64,000 nt of DNA from an uncultured Draconibacterium sp. (lineage in GTDB: Bacteria > Bacteroidota > Bacteroidia > Bacteroidales > Prolixibacteraceae): the NCBI RefSeq assembly GCF_913060805.1, contig NZ_CAJXTC010000005.1:1-64000 (forward strand). The letters run 5' to 3'. The position numbers were made by a program, and so were the translations under genes. Shown here piece after piece: positions 16,797 to 25,955 of the stretch; the stretch's first letter is position 1; each line of letters opens with the position of its first letter. A model generated the notes under the pieces. It was given only the letters and a program-made list of their open reading frames with translations, made no database searches and was not told the DNA's origin.

Positions 16797-17978
16797 ATGA
16801 GGACATTTTCAATTTTCTTCCTATTTGTTGCCCTGCTCGGATGCAATTCAAAAAATACCAAACAAAATTCAGCGCAGACTGCCGAGCCTTTGTGGTCGGT
16901 AAAATTTGCTGAAGCCGTTTTGCACGAATCCGACAGTCTGATTTATTACCAACGCGAAAAACCCAAATACGAGTACGATTATGCTTTTTTGGGTGATGCC
17001 ATTTACAAGCTAAAAAATGTGGATCCGAAATACGGTGCTTACCTGAAAGACTATATCGACTATTTTCTTCATGACGATGGAAAAATCGACGGGCAAAAAA
17101 CTTCGGATTACAACATCGACCGTGTGCGCCCCGGCAACTGTATGATTACTTTGTACGAGGATTACGGCGACGAGAAATATAAGCTGGGAATTGAGACTTT
17201 GGTGGATCAAATGAAAGGTCAGCCGCGCACAAATTCGGGCGGTTTTTGGCATAAAAAAGTGTATCCCTACCAAATGTGGTTAGATGGATTGTATATGGCT
17301 TCACCGTTCTTGTCGCGTTACGCCAAAGTGTTTGATCAGCCGCAGTGGTTTGATGAGGTGACTTTTCAGCTACAGGAAGTTTACAAACACACGCTCGACG
17401 AAAAAACGGGGTTGGTTTATCATGCCTGGGACGAGAGCCGCGAACAGCGTTGGTGTAACAAAGAAACCGGCCAGTCGAAACATTTCTGGAGCCGTGCTAC
17501 AGGTTGGTACATGATGGCGTTGGTTGACGTGCTGGAGAACCTGCCTGAAGATCATAAAGACAGGGAAGCGCTGATTACGATTTTAAATGATTTAAGCGGG
17601 GCTATTCTGAAAGTTCAGGATGCTGAAACAGGATTGTGGTACCAGGTGATGGATATGGGGGGCGAAGACCGCAACTATTTGGAAGCATCGGGATCGGCCA
17701 TGTTTATTTATACCTTTGCGAAAGCAGCAAAACATGGTTGGTTGCCGCAAAGTTATCTGGAGACAGCCAACACTGCTTTCGACAGTATGATTGAGAATCT
17801 GGTTTCGGAAGATGAAAATGGTTTCGTAATTTTAACCAATACTTGCGGCGCCTGCGGTTTGGGCGGAAATCCCTACCGCGAGGCCGATTATAACTACTAC
17901 GTTTCGGAGAAAAAGGTGGACAACGACCCAAAAGGCGTTGCACCAGTGATTATGGCTGCCATTGAATTAAATAAATAA
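16797..17978 (+). CDS. GH105 unsaturated rhamnogalacturonyl hydrolase, lipoprotein
   Basis: Removes the 4,5-unsaturated galacturonic acid that pectate or rhamnogalacturonan lyases leave on the non-reducing end. The ATG at 16797 gives a lipoprotein signal ending at Cys16 ('LLGCNSK') and 393 residues. The open frame also reaches a TTG at 16773, but that lies inside the -7 box. The alpha/alpha-barrel signature includes 'MWLDGLYMASPF', with Asp163 as the expected general acid/base (Asp143 in YteR), and 'FWSRATGWYMMALVD'. GH88 is the nearest alternative family. It heads a three-gene operon with DUF4861 and an esterase-like protein, next to the pectin locus. Confidence 0.9.
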   Translation: MRTFSIFFLFVALLGCNSKNTKQNSAQTAEPLWSVKFAEAVLHESDSLIYYQREKPKYEYDYAFLGDAIYKLKNVDPKYGAYLKDYIDYFLHDDGKIDGQKTSDYNIDRVRPGNCMITLYEDYGDEKYKLGIETLVDQMKGQPRTNSGGFWHKKVYPYQMWLDGLYMASPFLSRYAKVFDQPQWFDEVTFQLQEVYKHTLDEKTGLVYHAWDESREQRWCNKETGQSKHFWSRATGWYMMALVDVLENLPEDHKDREALITILNDLSGAILKVQDAETGLWYQVMDMGGEDRNYLEASGSAMFIYTFAKAAKHGWLPQSYLETANTAFDSMIENLVSEDENGFVILTNTCGACGLGGNPYREADYNYYVSEKKVDNDPKGVAPVIMAAIELNK

Positions 17979-17988
17979 ACACTATACG

Positions 17989-18984
17989 ATGAAGAATTTA
18001 ACTTTAGTCCTTACCATTTTGGCATTAATTGCCACGGCTTGCAGCAATAATAAACCCAAAGAGAAAACGGTTGAAAAAGCTGCCGAAGTGCAAAGAACAC
18101 AAGCTTATCTTGGTTTAAAAGATGGCGGTGAGTGGAAATGGGTAACCAAAAACAACGGCAACGAACAATGGGAATATCAGGGTGGCGAATTTCATCCGGT
18201 AAATGAGCTGAAAGTGGATGAAAAGCACACCGATCATTCTTTCGATATTCAGTTTGAAGGACCGGGGTGGGAGTCGGACAAAGTGGGTTACCGCATTTAT
18301 CTCGACTGGCGAAATGCCATCGATATTTTTGGAAAGAAAACCGAATCGCCGGTGTTGCACAAAGTGGGACTGGATGGTTTTGATTCGTACCACGAAGTTA
18401 GCGATTGGGGCGTTGATGTGCTGAAAGTAGGTTCTTCACTCGGAATTGGCTCGGTAGCTTTTTGGGATGGCGAAAAAGCGATACGCGTTGAAAAGACTGA
18501 CAGCCTTTACAGCAAAGTTGAAAGTGGTGCTGACAAGTCGAAAGTAACGGTAAATTACTACGGTTGGGAGATCAACGATATAAAAACAACGCTGCAATCT
18601 ACACTGGAAATTGAGGCGGGAAGTTACCTTACAAAATATACGCTTAAACTTAGTGAAGCCCTGCCAAATCTGGCCAGCGGAATTGTAAAACATGACGGTG
18701 CCGAAGTGCAGGTTTTTACCGATATAAAAGATGGCTGGACCTGTTTGGCAACTTTTGGTGTGCAAACCTTGCAAGAGGACAAACTGGGCATGTGTGTTTT
18801 TGTAAAAACCGATCAGTTGCTTGAAGTTACCGAGGATAAATACAGCGATGTAGTAGTAATGAAACCTGAAAATAACGAGCTCACTTATTACTTTGGAGCT
18901 GCATGGGAACAAGATGCCTCGGCAGTAACATCGATGGAAGAATTTAAAGCGCTGCTGACTGAGCAGGCAAAATATATCCAATAA
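17989..18984 (+). CDS. DUF4861 lipoprotein of a pectin operon
   Basis: A 331-residue lipoprotein (Cys18 in 'IATACSNN') recognised as a DUF4861 member. The body is rich in Trp and acidic residues and appears all-beta ('YRIYLDWRNAIDIFGKK', 'YHEVSDWGVDVLKVG'). No known catalytic motif was recognised. It lies 10 bases after GH105 and directly abuts the next gene. This places it in degradation of unsaturated pectin oligosaccharides, perhaps as an uncharacterised enzyme or binding protein. Confidence 0.75.
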   Translation: MKNLTLVLTILALIATACSNNKPKEKTVEKAAEVQRTQAYLGLKDGGEWKWVTKNNGNEQWEYQGGEFHPVNELKVDEKHTDHSFDIQFEGPGWESDKVGYRIYLDWRNAIDIFGKKTESPVLHKVGLDGFDSYHEVSDWGVDVLKVGSSLGIGSVAFWDGEKAIRVEKTDSLYSKVESGADKSKVTVNYYGWEINDIKTTLQSTLEIEAGSYLTKYTLKLSEALPNLASGIVKHDGAEVQVFTDIKDGWTCLATFGVQTLQEDKLGMCVFVKTDQLLEVTEDKYSDVVVMKPENNELTYYFGAAWEQDASAVTSMEEFKALLTEQAKYIQ

Positions 18985-19953
18985 ATGAGGAAACTGGTTC
19001 TGTTTTTTGTTTGGCTGCCGTTTTGGGTTTTTGCGCAGGAAGCATACGATTTTCCAAAAGACACGACTTTTAACGTGCAAAGTGCCTATAGGAAGATTGC
19101 CAAAGATTTTCCGCAGGCAACCATTGTTGAGGAATTCAGTATTCCGGCAATTAATGAAAAGCGGAACATCGTTTACCATTCGTTTGGTGAGCGCGATCTA
19201 CATATCGATATTTTTTACCCCAAAATCAGTAAAGTAAAATTAGCTCCCGGAGTATTGTTGATTCATGGTGGGGGCTGGGCGTCGGGAACAAAATTGCACT
19301 TGGTGCCTATGGCACAAAAGCTGGCCGAAGCCGGTTATGTGGCAGCTACCGTAGAATCGCGTCTATCACCCGAAGCCAAATATCCGGCAAGTGTTACCGA
19401 CCTGAAAACAGCCTTAAAATGGTTACGAATTCACGCATCAGAATTTGGCTTGGATACGGCAAAAATTGCAACACTTGGAACCTCGTCGGGGGCAACCGTG
19501 GCTTCTTTATTGGGGACGACTGGAGGAAATCCTTTATTTCCTTCGCATTCGGTGAGTGAGCCGGTAAGCGACAAAGTGCAGGCCGTTGTAAATATTGACG
19601 GGATACTGGATTTTACCGACCCGAACGAAAGTGGTAAAGACAGTGATCCGGCAAAACCATCGGCCGGAGCACGTTGGTTTGGTGCCACTTACAAACAAAA
19701 GCCGGAACTTTGGATTGAAGCATCGCCATTAACTTACGTAAGCGATAAAACACCACCAACACTTTTTGTAAACAGCGCTTTGCCACGGTTTCATGCCGGC
19801 CGCGACGAATATTTAGCTGTGTTGGATAAAAACGGAATTTACAACGAAATGCATACCATTGAAGAAACGCCACATCCGTTTTGGTTGTTCCATCCGTGGT
19901 TTGATGAGGCAGTGCCGCTGGTTATTTCTTTTTTGGATAGGGTGTTGAAGTAG
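18985..19953 (+). CDS. Alpha/beta-hydrolase, probable carbohydrate esterase
   Basis: Serine hydrolase with a signal peptide (~1-17, 'FWVFAQE'). The oxyanion loop is 'LIHGGGWASG', and the nucleophile elbow 'GTSSGA' gives Ser167. 'ESRLSPEAKYPASVTDLKTA' is typical of BD-FAE/acetylxylan-esterase-like hydrolases, and a His near the C-terminus ('ETPHPFWLFHPWF') should complete the triad. The ATG follows the stop of the DUF4861 gene with no gap (TAAATG), so the two are probably translationally coupled. A role in removing acetyl or other ester groups from pectin fragments is inferred from the operon. Confidence 0.85.
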   Translation: MRKLVLFFVWLPFWVFAQEAYDFPKDTTFNVQSAYRKIAKDFPQATIVEEFSIPAINEKRNIVYHSFGERDLHIDIFYPKISKVKLAPGVLLIHGGGWASGTKLHLVPMAQKLAEAGYVAATVESRLSPEAKYPASVTDLKTALKWLRIHASEFGLDTAKIATLGTSSGATVASLLGTTGGNPLFPSHSVSEPVSDKVQAVVNIDGILDFTDPNESGKDSDPAKPSAGARWFGATYKQKPELWIEASPLTYVSDKTPPTLFVNSALPRFHAGRDEYLAVLDKNGIYNEMHTIEETPHPFWLFHPWFDEAVPLVISFLDRVLK

Positions 19954-19968
19954 ATTTATTATTGCTTT

Positions 19969-20964
19969 TCAAGGCCGGTAAGGTCCAACAATTACCAGTT
20001 TATCACCCGAATCATCGACCTCGAACAAATGCGGGATACGAACATAACGCCCGTTTATGTCTTTATGACTATGTGCCGACAGGAGCAATTTGCCGTCGAA
20101 AGTGCGGAACAGCATACCGTGCCCAAAATTAGGAGGAGTAATCGGTTCTTTCTCCTGTATCCACGGACCGTCCAATGTGCCGCTTTCGGAGTAAGCCACC
20201 CCCTGAACGTAGTCTTCAAAAGCCCAACTGGTCCATAACATGCCCAGCTTTCCGGTTTGCGTTTCGAAGAGCCACGGGCCGTCGGTAACTCTACTTGGGC
20301 CGATGTTCCCGTCATCATCCTTTTCGCGACTCCACGGTGAATCGTGTGCCCGAAACAAAACTTTTCCCTCGCCAATAGTTCCTGAGAGGTCGGATTTCAG
20401 CTCAATCTTTTCAATGGTTCCATTCCAGTTTTGCAGCCATTCGTAGCAATAAACCATGTACGGTTTCCCGTCTTTATCCACCCAAAATGTTCCGTCTAAG
20501 GTCGGTTTGTCGGCCGGCAGGTAAGTCGGGTCTTGCATCGGAACATAAGGCCCGTCGGGTTTGTCGCTCACCAAAACATGACTGGCGCGTCGTTCGATCT
20601 CATTTCCTTTTACCGTATCGATAATCACGTCGCGGTTGGTAAACGTGGCAAAGTAATAGTACTTGCCGTTGTATTGATGCAATTCGGCTGCCCATATCAT
20701 TGGGCACGATCCCATCCAAGAATCAGGATCGGTTTGTGCCACCACAAAAGGGCCGGTCCACAATTTCAGATCTTTACTTTTCCATAGCAATCCGCCTGTT
20801 CCGGTCATGTAATAAGTGGCGGTGTTTTTATCGGCCAGAATACACGGATCGCTCAAACGAATCGAATCCAGTGGTATATTCTCTTTTACTTCGGGTTTCC
20901 AGTTCTGTGCAAAAACCGTTATAAAATTCAAGATTAATAGTGTTGTAACTACAAGAAATCTCAT
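19969..20964 (-). CDS. GH43-like enzyme with Asp at the usual catalytic Glu
   Basis: A 331-residue secreted five-bladed beta-propeller protein of the GH43 type. The signal peptide is ~1-19. The catalytic base Asp39 lies in 'RLSDPCIL', and Asp157 in 'TLDGTFW' fits the pKa modulator. Where family enzymes usually have an Ile-Glu-Gly-Pro acid motif, this one reads 'VTDGPWLF', with Asp228. That may be a subfamily feature, since similar TDGP proteins are common in Bacteroidota. The likely substrate is an arabinose- or galactose-containing pectin side chain. It is the last gene of the minus-strand pectin locus, 60 bases after GH42, and convergent with the esterase. Confidence 0.82.
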   Translation of the reverse strand: MRFLVVTTLLILNFITVFAQNWKPEVKENIPLDSIRLSDPCILADKNTATYYMTGTGGLLWKSKDLKLWTGPFVVAQTDPDSWMGSCPMIWAAELHQYNGKYYYFATFTNRDVIIDTVKGNEIERRASHVLVSDKPDGPYVPMQDPTYLPADKPTLDGTFWVDKDGKPYMVYCYEWLQNWNGTIEKIELKSDLSGTIGEGKVLFRAHDSPWSREKDDDGNIGPSRVTDGPWLFETQTGKLGMLWTSWAFEDYVQGVAYSESGTLDGPWIQEKEPITPPNFGHGMLFRTFDGKLLLSAHSHKDINGRYVRIPHLFEVDDSGDKLVIVGPYRP

Positions 20965-21024
20965 ACTACAAGTTTAAAATTGATTAATTAAAATTGCTCC
21001 AAAGGATTGGCAGAGTTACCATGT

Positions 21025-23118
21025 TCATTTTGTCTTCCAAACCAGTACTCCTGCAGTTGGGATGTTTTTGTCGCCAATCAAAATTTCGGTACCGGCAGGC
21101 AATTCCATGTTGTAGGTAATATTTGAGTAGTTTACCGCAATTCCATATCCGTCGCGGTACTCCACCATCACACCTTTCGGGTAATCTTTTACTTCAATGT
21201 CAAGGCGATCGTAAAGTTTGTCCAGCACGGCACGTTCCAGTTTTCCATCGTGACTGTCGACACCAATATAGGTTACGGTTCCGTTACCCAACTTGTTGAA
21301 CGTTACAGCTGTTTTTCCGGCATAATAGTCTCCACTGAAAGTTCCCCAGGTTTCGGTGTCGTTGTTGGTGTGCATAATATCGCCCCAGGTTGTCCATGCG
21401 TATTTTTTATTGTCCATCACCACAGTGTCGGGCGCAAACGGACGGAGCAAATCGTAGAATTCAATTTCGCCACCGATCAATTCGTAAATCGGCTCGGCAT
21501 GTTTAGCCTGCCATAAATGTCCAAATTCATCCTGATGCCCGGTGCGAACCGACATTACGAGGTTGCCGCCATTTTTTACATATTCAGTTAGCTTGTCAAT
21601 CAGCTTTAAACTCATTTGCTGATAGGCCGGAGCAACAATCACCGGATATTTTGCAAAATCCATGGTATCGCGAATAAAATCAACCGGTGCGCCAAACGCT
21701 TTCAGTGCTTTGTAGTATTTGAGCACATGGCCTTCGGTATCCCAAACATTGGTTTGTTTGTTGTTATTTATGGCAACGGTATTGTCCGGATCGTACAAAA
21801 GGCCAGTCTTCCGATTTAAATAATCCTGAGGAATTTTCCCCTCAGAAGGATTGTTGCGAAGCATTTTTATTTCGGCTATAAACTTTTCGTATTCTAAACC
21901 GCCGGGAGTTGGTGTTACGCCGTCGGGACCAACAATGCCGTAATGATACTGCTCGTAGCCATAAATCGGGGCACGAAAACGATAGGTGAATGTGAATTTG
22001 CTACCTCCGGCAAAAACGTGCCATAACCAGAGGTGAACCGCTCCGGGCAGCGGTTGTGAGTTGATCGATCCCCAGTTTACCTGTCCGGGTTGCAGCTCCA
22101 TAACACCATAAATTGGCGATAACGGGCGGTAAAAATCGTTGGCCATTGCAATGCGCGAAAATTCGCCCACGCGGTAACCTTTCGGGCCAATTCCGCGGTG
22201 CTCGCCGTAAATCATGTAGCGGGTGTAGCTAATAAAGTCAAGCTCCTTGCTGGCACCGGCATAACGCGCATCATAATAGGGGATGTAGTTGGTGGTGATC
22301 CACTGGTTAGGATTGGCATATTGGCGAATTACTTTTGCCTGATCATCCAAAAAACTTGAGGTTTCGTAATCGCAAAAACGACTGTGATCCAAACGTTGGT
22401 ACAAATTCATTCCCCATTGCGAGTGTTTCGGTATGTTTATCTGATCGAAGCTGGTGTAAGTACCACTCCAGAAGTTGGTTCCCCAGGCATCATTCAACGC
22501 TTCAATGTTACCGTATTTTTCTTTTAACCACGCTCTGAAACGTTTTTGTGCATCATCGCCATAATCCACATTGGCTGCAGGTTCGTTGTCGAGTTGCCAG
22601 CCAAAAATCCGGTCGTCGTTGCCGTAATGTTTGGCCAGTTCTTCAATCATTTTCAGCGAATAACTGCGGTAATATTCATTCGAGAATGACGCATGTTGGC
22701 GAGATCCATGATCCATTTGTGTGCCGTTTTCATGCTGTTTCAGAATATCGGGATGTTTGCGCACCAGCCAAACCGGTGGGGTAGCTGTTGACGTGCACAT
22801 TACCACTTTCAGGTTGTATTTGTCGGCCAGCGCCACTGCACGGTCGAGCCACGCAAAATCGTAAACGCCTTCTTCCGGCTCCAGTTGTGCCCATGCAAAC
22901 TCGGCAAAGTGGGTATACTCAAAACCCATCTCCGACATTTTTTTCAGATCGCGTTCCCACTGACTTTCGTCCCAGTGTTCCGGGTAATAGTAGGCACCAA
23001 CAGTGGTTAAATCCTCAGGAGGAAAATAATTTCGTTTTTGCGCTAAAGTACTTGTTGCGAGAAAATTAACTAGAAGAAAGTTAATAAGTAAGAATCTGAA
23101 AAGATTTCGTTTGTTCAT
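21025..23118 (-). CDS. GH42 beta-galactosidase
   Basis: Removes terminal beta-galactose, here probably from pectic galactan or galactosylated side chains. The 697-residue protein has a signal peptide (~1-26). The GH42 barrel begins with 'VGAYYYPEHWDESQWERDL'. The acid/base is Glu179 in 'WQLDNEPA' and the nucleophile is Glu341 in 'GVMELQPGQVNW'. A trimerisation-like alpha/beta domain follows (~430-620), and then a short beta domain. A 184-base gap separates it from the pectate lyase upstream, so it may have its own promoter. Action on xyloglucan galactose is an alternative. Confidence 0.92.
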   Translation of the reverse strand: MNKRNLFRFLLINFLLVNFLATSTLAQKRNYFPPEDLTTVGAYYYPEHWDESQWERDLKKMSEMGFEYTHFAEFAWAQLEPEEGVYDFAWLDRAVALADKYNLKVVMCTSTATPPVWLVRKHPDILKQHENGTQMDHGSRQHASFSNEYYRSYSLKMIEELAKHYGNDDRIFGWQLDNEPAANVDYGDDAQKRFRAWLKEKYGNIEALNDAWGTNFWSGTYTSFDQINIPKHSQWGMNLYQRLDHSRFCDYETSSFLDDQAKVIRQYANPNQWITTNYIPYYDARYAGASKELDFISYTRYMIYGEHRGIGPKGYRVGEFSRIAMANDFYRPLSPIYGVMELQPGQVNWGSINSQPLPGAVHLWLWHVFAGGSKFTFTYRFRAPIYGYEQYHYGIVGPDGVTPTPGGLEYEKFIAEIKMLRNNPSEGKIPQDYLNRKTGLLYDPDNTVAINNNKQTNVWDTEGHVLKYYKALKAFGAPVDFIRDTMDFAKYPVIVAPAYQQMSLKLIDKLTEYVKNGGNLVMSVRTGHQDEFGHLWQAKHAEPIYELIGGEIEFYDLLRPFAPDTVVMDNKKYAWTTWGDIMHTNNDTETWGTFSGDYYAGKTAVTFNKLGNGTVTYIGVDSHDGKLERAVLDKLYDRLDIEVKDYPKGVMVEYRDGYGIAVNYSNITYNMELPAGTEILIGDKNIPTAGVLVWKTK

Positions 23119-23302
23119 GAAATTTGGTCTTTATTTGAGTTATGGAACAATTGCACATTATTATGACGTACAATTTTTCGAAAATATCTAATCGAAAGCC
23201 ATAAAATTAAGGGAAAAGTGCGAAAACAGGAAGGCTAAAAACAAATAGCTCTGACTTTTAATGTAATAGTGATTCGCGTAACAGGATTCGTTTTTTACAG
23301 AA

Positions 23303-25021
23303 TTAAAATACAGGAATTTTCCTGGTGAAGGTTTTATCCTTTGAATCAAGAACACGAACGAGGTAAATTCCTTTTCTGCCGACTGAAATTGGCAACTTTA
23401 CCATCGGTGAATCAAAAGTTTGTGTAGTGATTAGTTTGCCTGTAATGTTATATACTTCAACACTTTTTACCTTGATCGAATGATTGATCACTACACTTTG
23501 GCTATTTCCGTTGTAATAAATGCTGATTGCGTCCTCGTTTCTTGCAATATCGTTAACCGCAGTGTGAACACCATTTTCGTCTTGTTGATCAGTTATTTCG
23601 GCCACGAGCGAATTGATATAAACTTCAAGGTTGGGGTAGATGCCGTCAACTGTAGTCAATTTTGCATCAGCCGGATCGTTTGGATTTAACCCCTGTGCAG
23701 TTTCCCAATCGTCGGGCATGCCATCTTCGTCTGTATCATCGGGGGCGTCGTTTGATTTTAGCAGCGGCCAACCACCAACGGCTCCCTGCGTATCGATTAA
23801 CCCATTTGAGCTGCCATTTCCACCATCGGTGAAAGTAACTGTTCCCGTTGCTGTTTCAGCAATAATTCTTGTGTCAACTGAGTCGTAGGCAAGACTGGCA
23901 CCCACAAAATCTAATACTTTCAAATAAGCTTCTTCTGCGGAGTGAGTGATTACCTCGCCTGTTTCATATTCAGAATCTGATTTAATATCGTCTTTGGTTA
24001 CACCCGGCGCATAAGTCGAAAATGTAGAATGCATGTTCACACCGTCCCAGTTATCCTGCGTAACCTGATCGCTGGCAGTCGTAATATTTCCAACGATGTA
24101 AAACGTTCCGTAAATACCCGCCGGTTGATCATTGTTACCATTATCGGCATAGGGTTGAATGATTCTGGATTTGTTGGAAGAAGCCGGCCCGGCCTGGTAA
24201 TAATTGTTGACCAGGTTATAACTACCGCCTTCAGCTGCATAGGCGGTGTTGGCGCCCCAGTTGTAAATCACGTTATTTCTGAAATCAACCAGTTCGTATT
24301 CTGCACGGTCAGAATAGCGGCTTCCGCAAAAACGTGGATTGCGACTATCGTGATGAGCCAGCAAATTGTGATGAAACGAAGCCTTTTCGCCACCCCAAAT
24401 TCCGCCGTAACCGTGCGTGCCTTTCTCGTGCACCGAAATGCGCAAACTTTCCGAAAGAATGCTCCATTGCAGCGTGAAATTTTCGTTGTTGTAAAACGAG
24501 GCACATTCGTCGGTCGACCAGCTCATGGAACAATGATCAATAATTATATTTTTCTGATATCGGCCGCCAAGTGCATCGTCTTCCTGCAAAGCTTCATCGC
24601 CCATTCGGAAACGCATATAACGGATGATGACATTATCGGCCTGAATTTTCACCGGGTAATCGCGCAGTGTAATTCCATCGCCCGGAGCTGTTTGTCCGGC
24701 AATGGTAATGTCGTTATTTGTAATTTTTAAAGCCGATTGGAGTTGGATCGTTCCCGAAACTTTAAATACCACGATTCGCGGAAAGGTTTGATTTACCGCA
24801 TAACGCAAAGTGCCTTCCTGCAGATTGTCTTCCAATGAGGTAACAAAAATTACCTGTCCGCCACGTCCGCCGGTGGTGTATTTTCCAAACCCTCCTGCAC
24901 CCGGAAATGCCGGCAGCTTATCCTGTGCTTGTGTTGGCACAAGGATTAGTAACAGCAAAAGCAGGTTGAAAATTGTTTTGAGGAATTTAACGGGGCTTAG
25001 TCTTCGAGTTGTGTTGTCCAT
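23303..25021 (-). CDS. PL1-family pectate lyase with T9SS sorting domain
   Basis: Cleaves polygalacturonate by beta-elimination. After the signal peptide (~1-32) comes a parallel beta-helix (~40-400) with 'FPGAGGFGKYTTGGRGG' and 'IIDHCSMSWSTDE'. A calcium-binding-like linker follows ('DTDEDGMPDDWE', ~430-480). The last ~75 residues are a type A T9SS sorting domain ('VEVYNITGKLI', 'GIYLVRVL', 'KIPVF'), so the enzyme is probably exported by T9SS to the surface or medium. Its start overlaps the upstream CE8 gene by 25 bases. It is a paralogue of the PL1 at 30998-32377, which lacks the sorting domain. Confidence 0.9.
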   Translation of the reverse strand: MDNTTRRLSPVKFLKTIFNLLLLLLILVPTQAQDKLPAFPGAGGFGKYTTGGRGGQVIFVTSLEDNLQEGTLRYAVNQTFPRIVVFKVSGTIQLQSALKITNNDITIAGQTAPGDGITLRDYPVKIQADNVIIRYMRFRMGDEALQEDDALGGRYQKNIIIDHCSMSWSTDECASFYNNENFTLQWSILSESLRISVHEKGTHGYGGIWGGEKASFHHNLLAHHDSRNPRFCGSRYSDRAEYELVDFRNNVIYNWGANTAYAAEGGSYNLVNNYYQAGPASSNKSRIIQPYADNGNNDQPAGIYGTFYIVGNITTASDQVTQDNWDGVNMHSTFSTYAPGVTKDDIKSDSEYETGEVITHSAEEAYLKVLDFVGASLAYDSVDTRIIAETATGTVTFTDGGNGSSNGLIDTQGAVGGWPLLKSNDAPDDTDEDGMPDDWETAQGLNPNDPADAKLTTVDGIYPNLEVYINSLVAEITDQQDENGVHTAVNDIARNEDAISIYYNGNSQSVVINHSIKVKSVEVYNITGKLITTQTFDSPMVKLPISVGRKGIYLVRVLDSKDKTFTRKIPVF

Positions 25022-25953
25022 TCTCCTAAAATATTCTTAAGGGTATATTTTGTGGCTTCTTTGCGGCTTAACTGGTTGGCCCATTCCACACGGTCGGGGG
25101 CGGCACCAGGACCGGTACTGTTGTATTCGGCATAAAACGTGGTGCTTTTATTTTCTTTGTTGCTCCAAACTGCCCAAGCTTCGCTGCAAATGTGTTTGCC
25201 CAAAAAGCAGTTTAAAAAGACTGTTTTGGCGTAAGGTCGCCATGGCCGTCCGAGGTAAACAGTCTGAACACCTTCGTCGGCTTGCAGATTGCAATCGATA
25301 AATACAAAACCAAAATCTTTGTCTTTTTGTGTACTTGCCGCAGTTATGTAGGAGTCTTTTTTGCTAATTATAGTGCACTTCTGAAATACAACAGTAGCCG
25401 AACCGAAAATAAAGTCGGTAGTTCCTGTTATGATGCAGTTTTCGAACAACTGATGACTGTTTTCTCCATCGAGAAATGCAGTATCCTGATTGCCCAGAAA
25501 TTTACAGTTTTTGAATCGAGAACGATTCCCTGTAACATGCAAAGCCACTGCTTGTCCAACCTGACCGGCAGCATTTGAAATGGTTAGGTTTTCGGCATAA
25601 AAATCGTCGGCTTCAACTTTGAAAGTGTAGGTGAAAAAAGTGCTGTTTCGTCCACGGTTGATCTGGTCGAAATAATCATCCCAAATGATGATTGTTTTAT
25701 CCCGGTCTTCGCCAATAAACGAGAGCTGATTATTCCACGATGGCACACACACTTTTTCGTTGTACAAGCCATTTTTAATAAAAATCGTGATTCGCTGTGG
25801 AGGGTAGGCTTTTGTGGCATCAATGGCTGCCTGTATCGATTCAAAATCGCCACTGCCGTCTTTTGCAACAGTAATTTCGAACTGAATATTGGTTTGTGCC
25901 TCAGCGAAAAATACCGAGCATACAAACAGCAGTATAAAGCCTAATCTTTTCAT
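24997..25953 (-). CDS. Pectin methylesterase (CE8), first copy
   Basis: Hydrolyses methyl esters of homogalacturonan so that lyases and GH28 can act. The 318-residue beta-helix protein has a signal peptide (~1-19). The CE8 signatures are complete: 'GQAVAL', acid Asp157 in 'NQDTAFLDG', nucleophile Asp180 in 'TTDFIFGSA' and Arg236 in 'LGRPWRP'. It sits 2 bases after the CE12 gene and overlaps the PL1 start by 25 bases, within the tightly packed enzyme operon. It is clearly diverged from the second CE8 at 28393-29370, so the two may act on different methylation patterns. Confidence 0.95.
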   Translation of the reverse strand: MKRLGFILLFVCSVFFAEAQTNIQFEITVAKDGSGDFESIQAAIDATKAYPPQRITIFIKNGLYNEKVCVPSWNNQLSFIGEDRDKTIIIWDDYFDQINRGRNSTFFTYTFKVEADDFYAENLTISNAAGQVGQAVALHVTGNRSRFKNCKFLGNQDTAFLDGENSHQLFENCIITGTTDFIFGSATVVFQKCTIISKKDSYITAASTQKDKDFGFVFIDCNLQADEGVQTVYLGRPWRPYAKTVFLNCFLGKHICSEAWAVWSNKENKSTTFYAEYNSTGPGAAPDRVEWANQLSRKEATKYTLKNILGEWTTQLED

Positions 25954-25955
25954 TT

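Noticed and set aside
24029-24730. 233-residue plus-strand frame antisense to the T9SS pectate lyase
   Set aside because: It lies wholly within a well-supported gene on the other strand and has no recognisable domain or start context.
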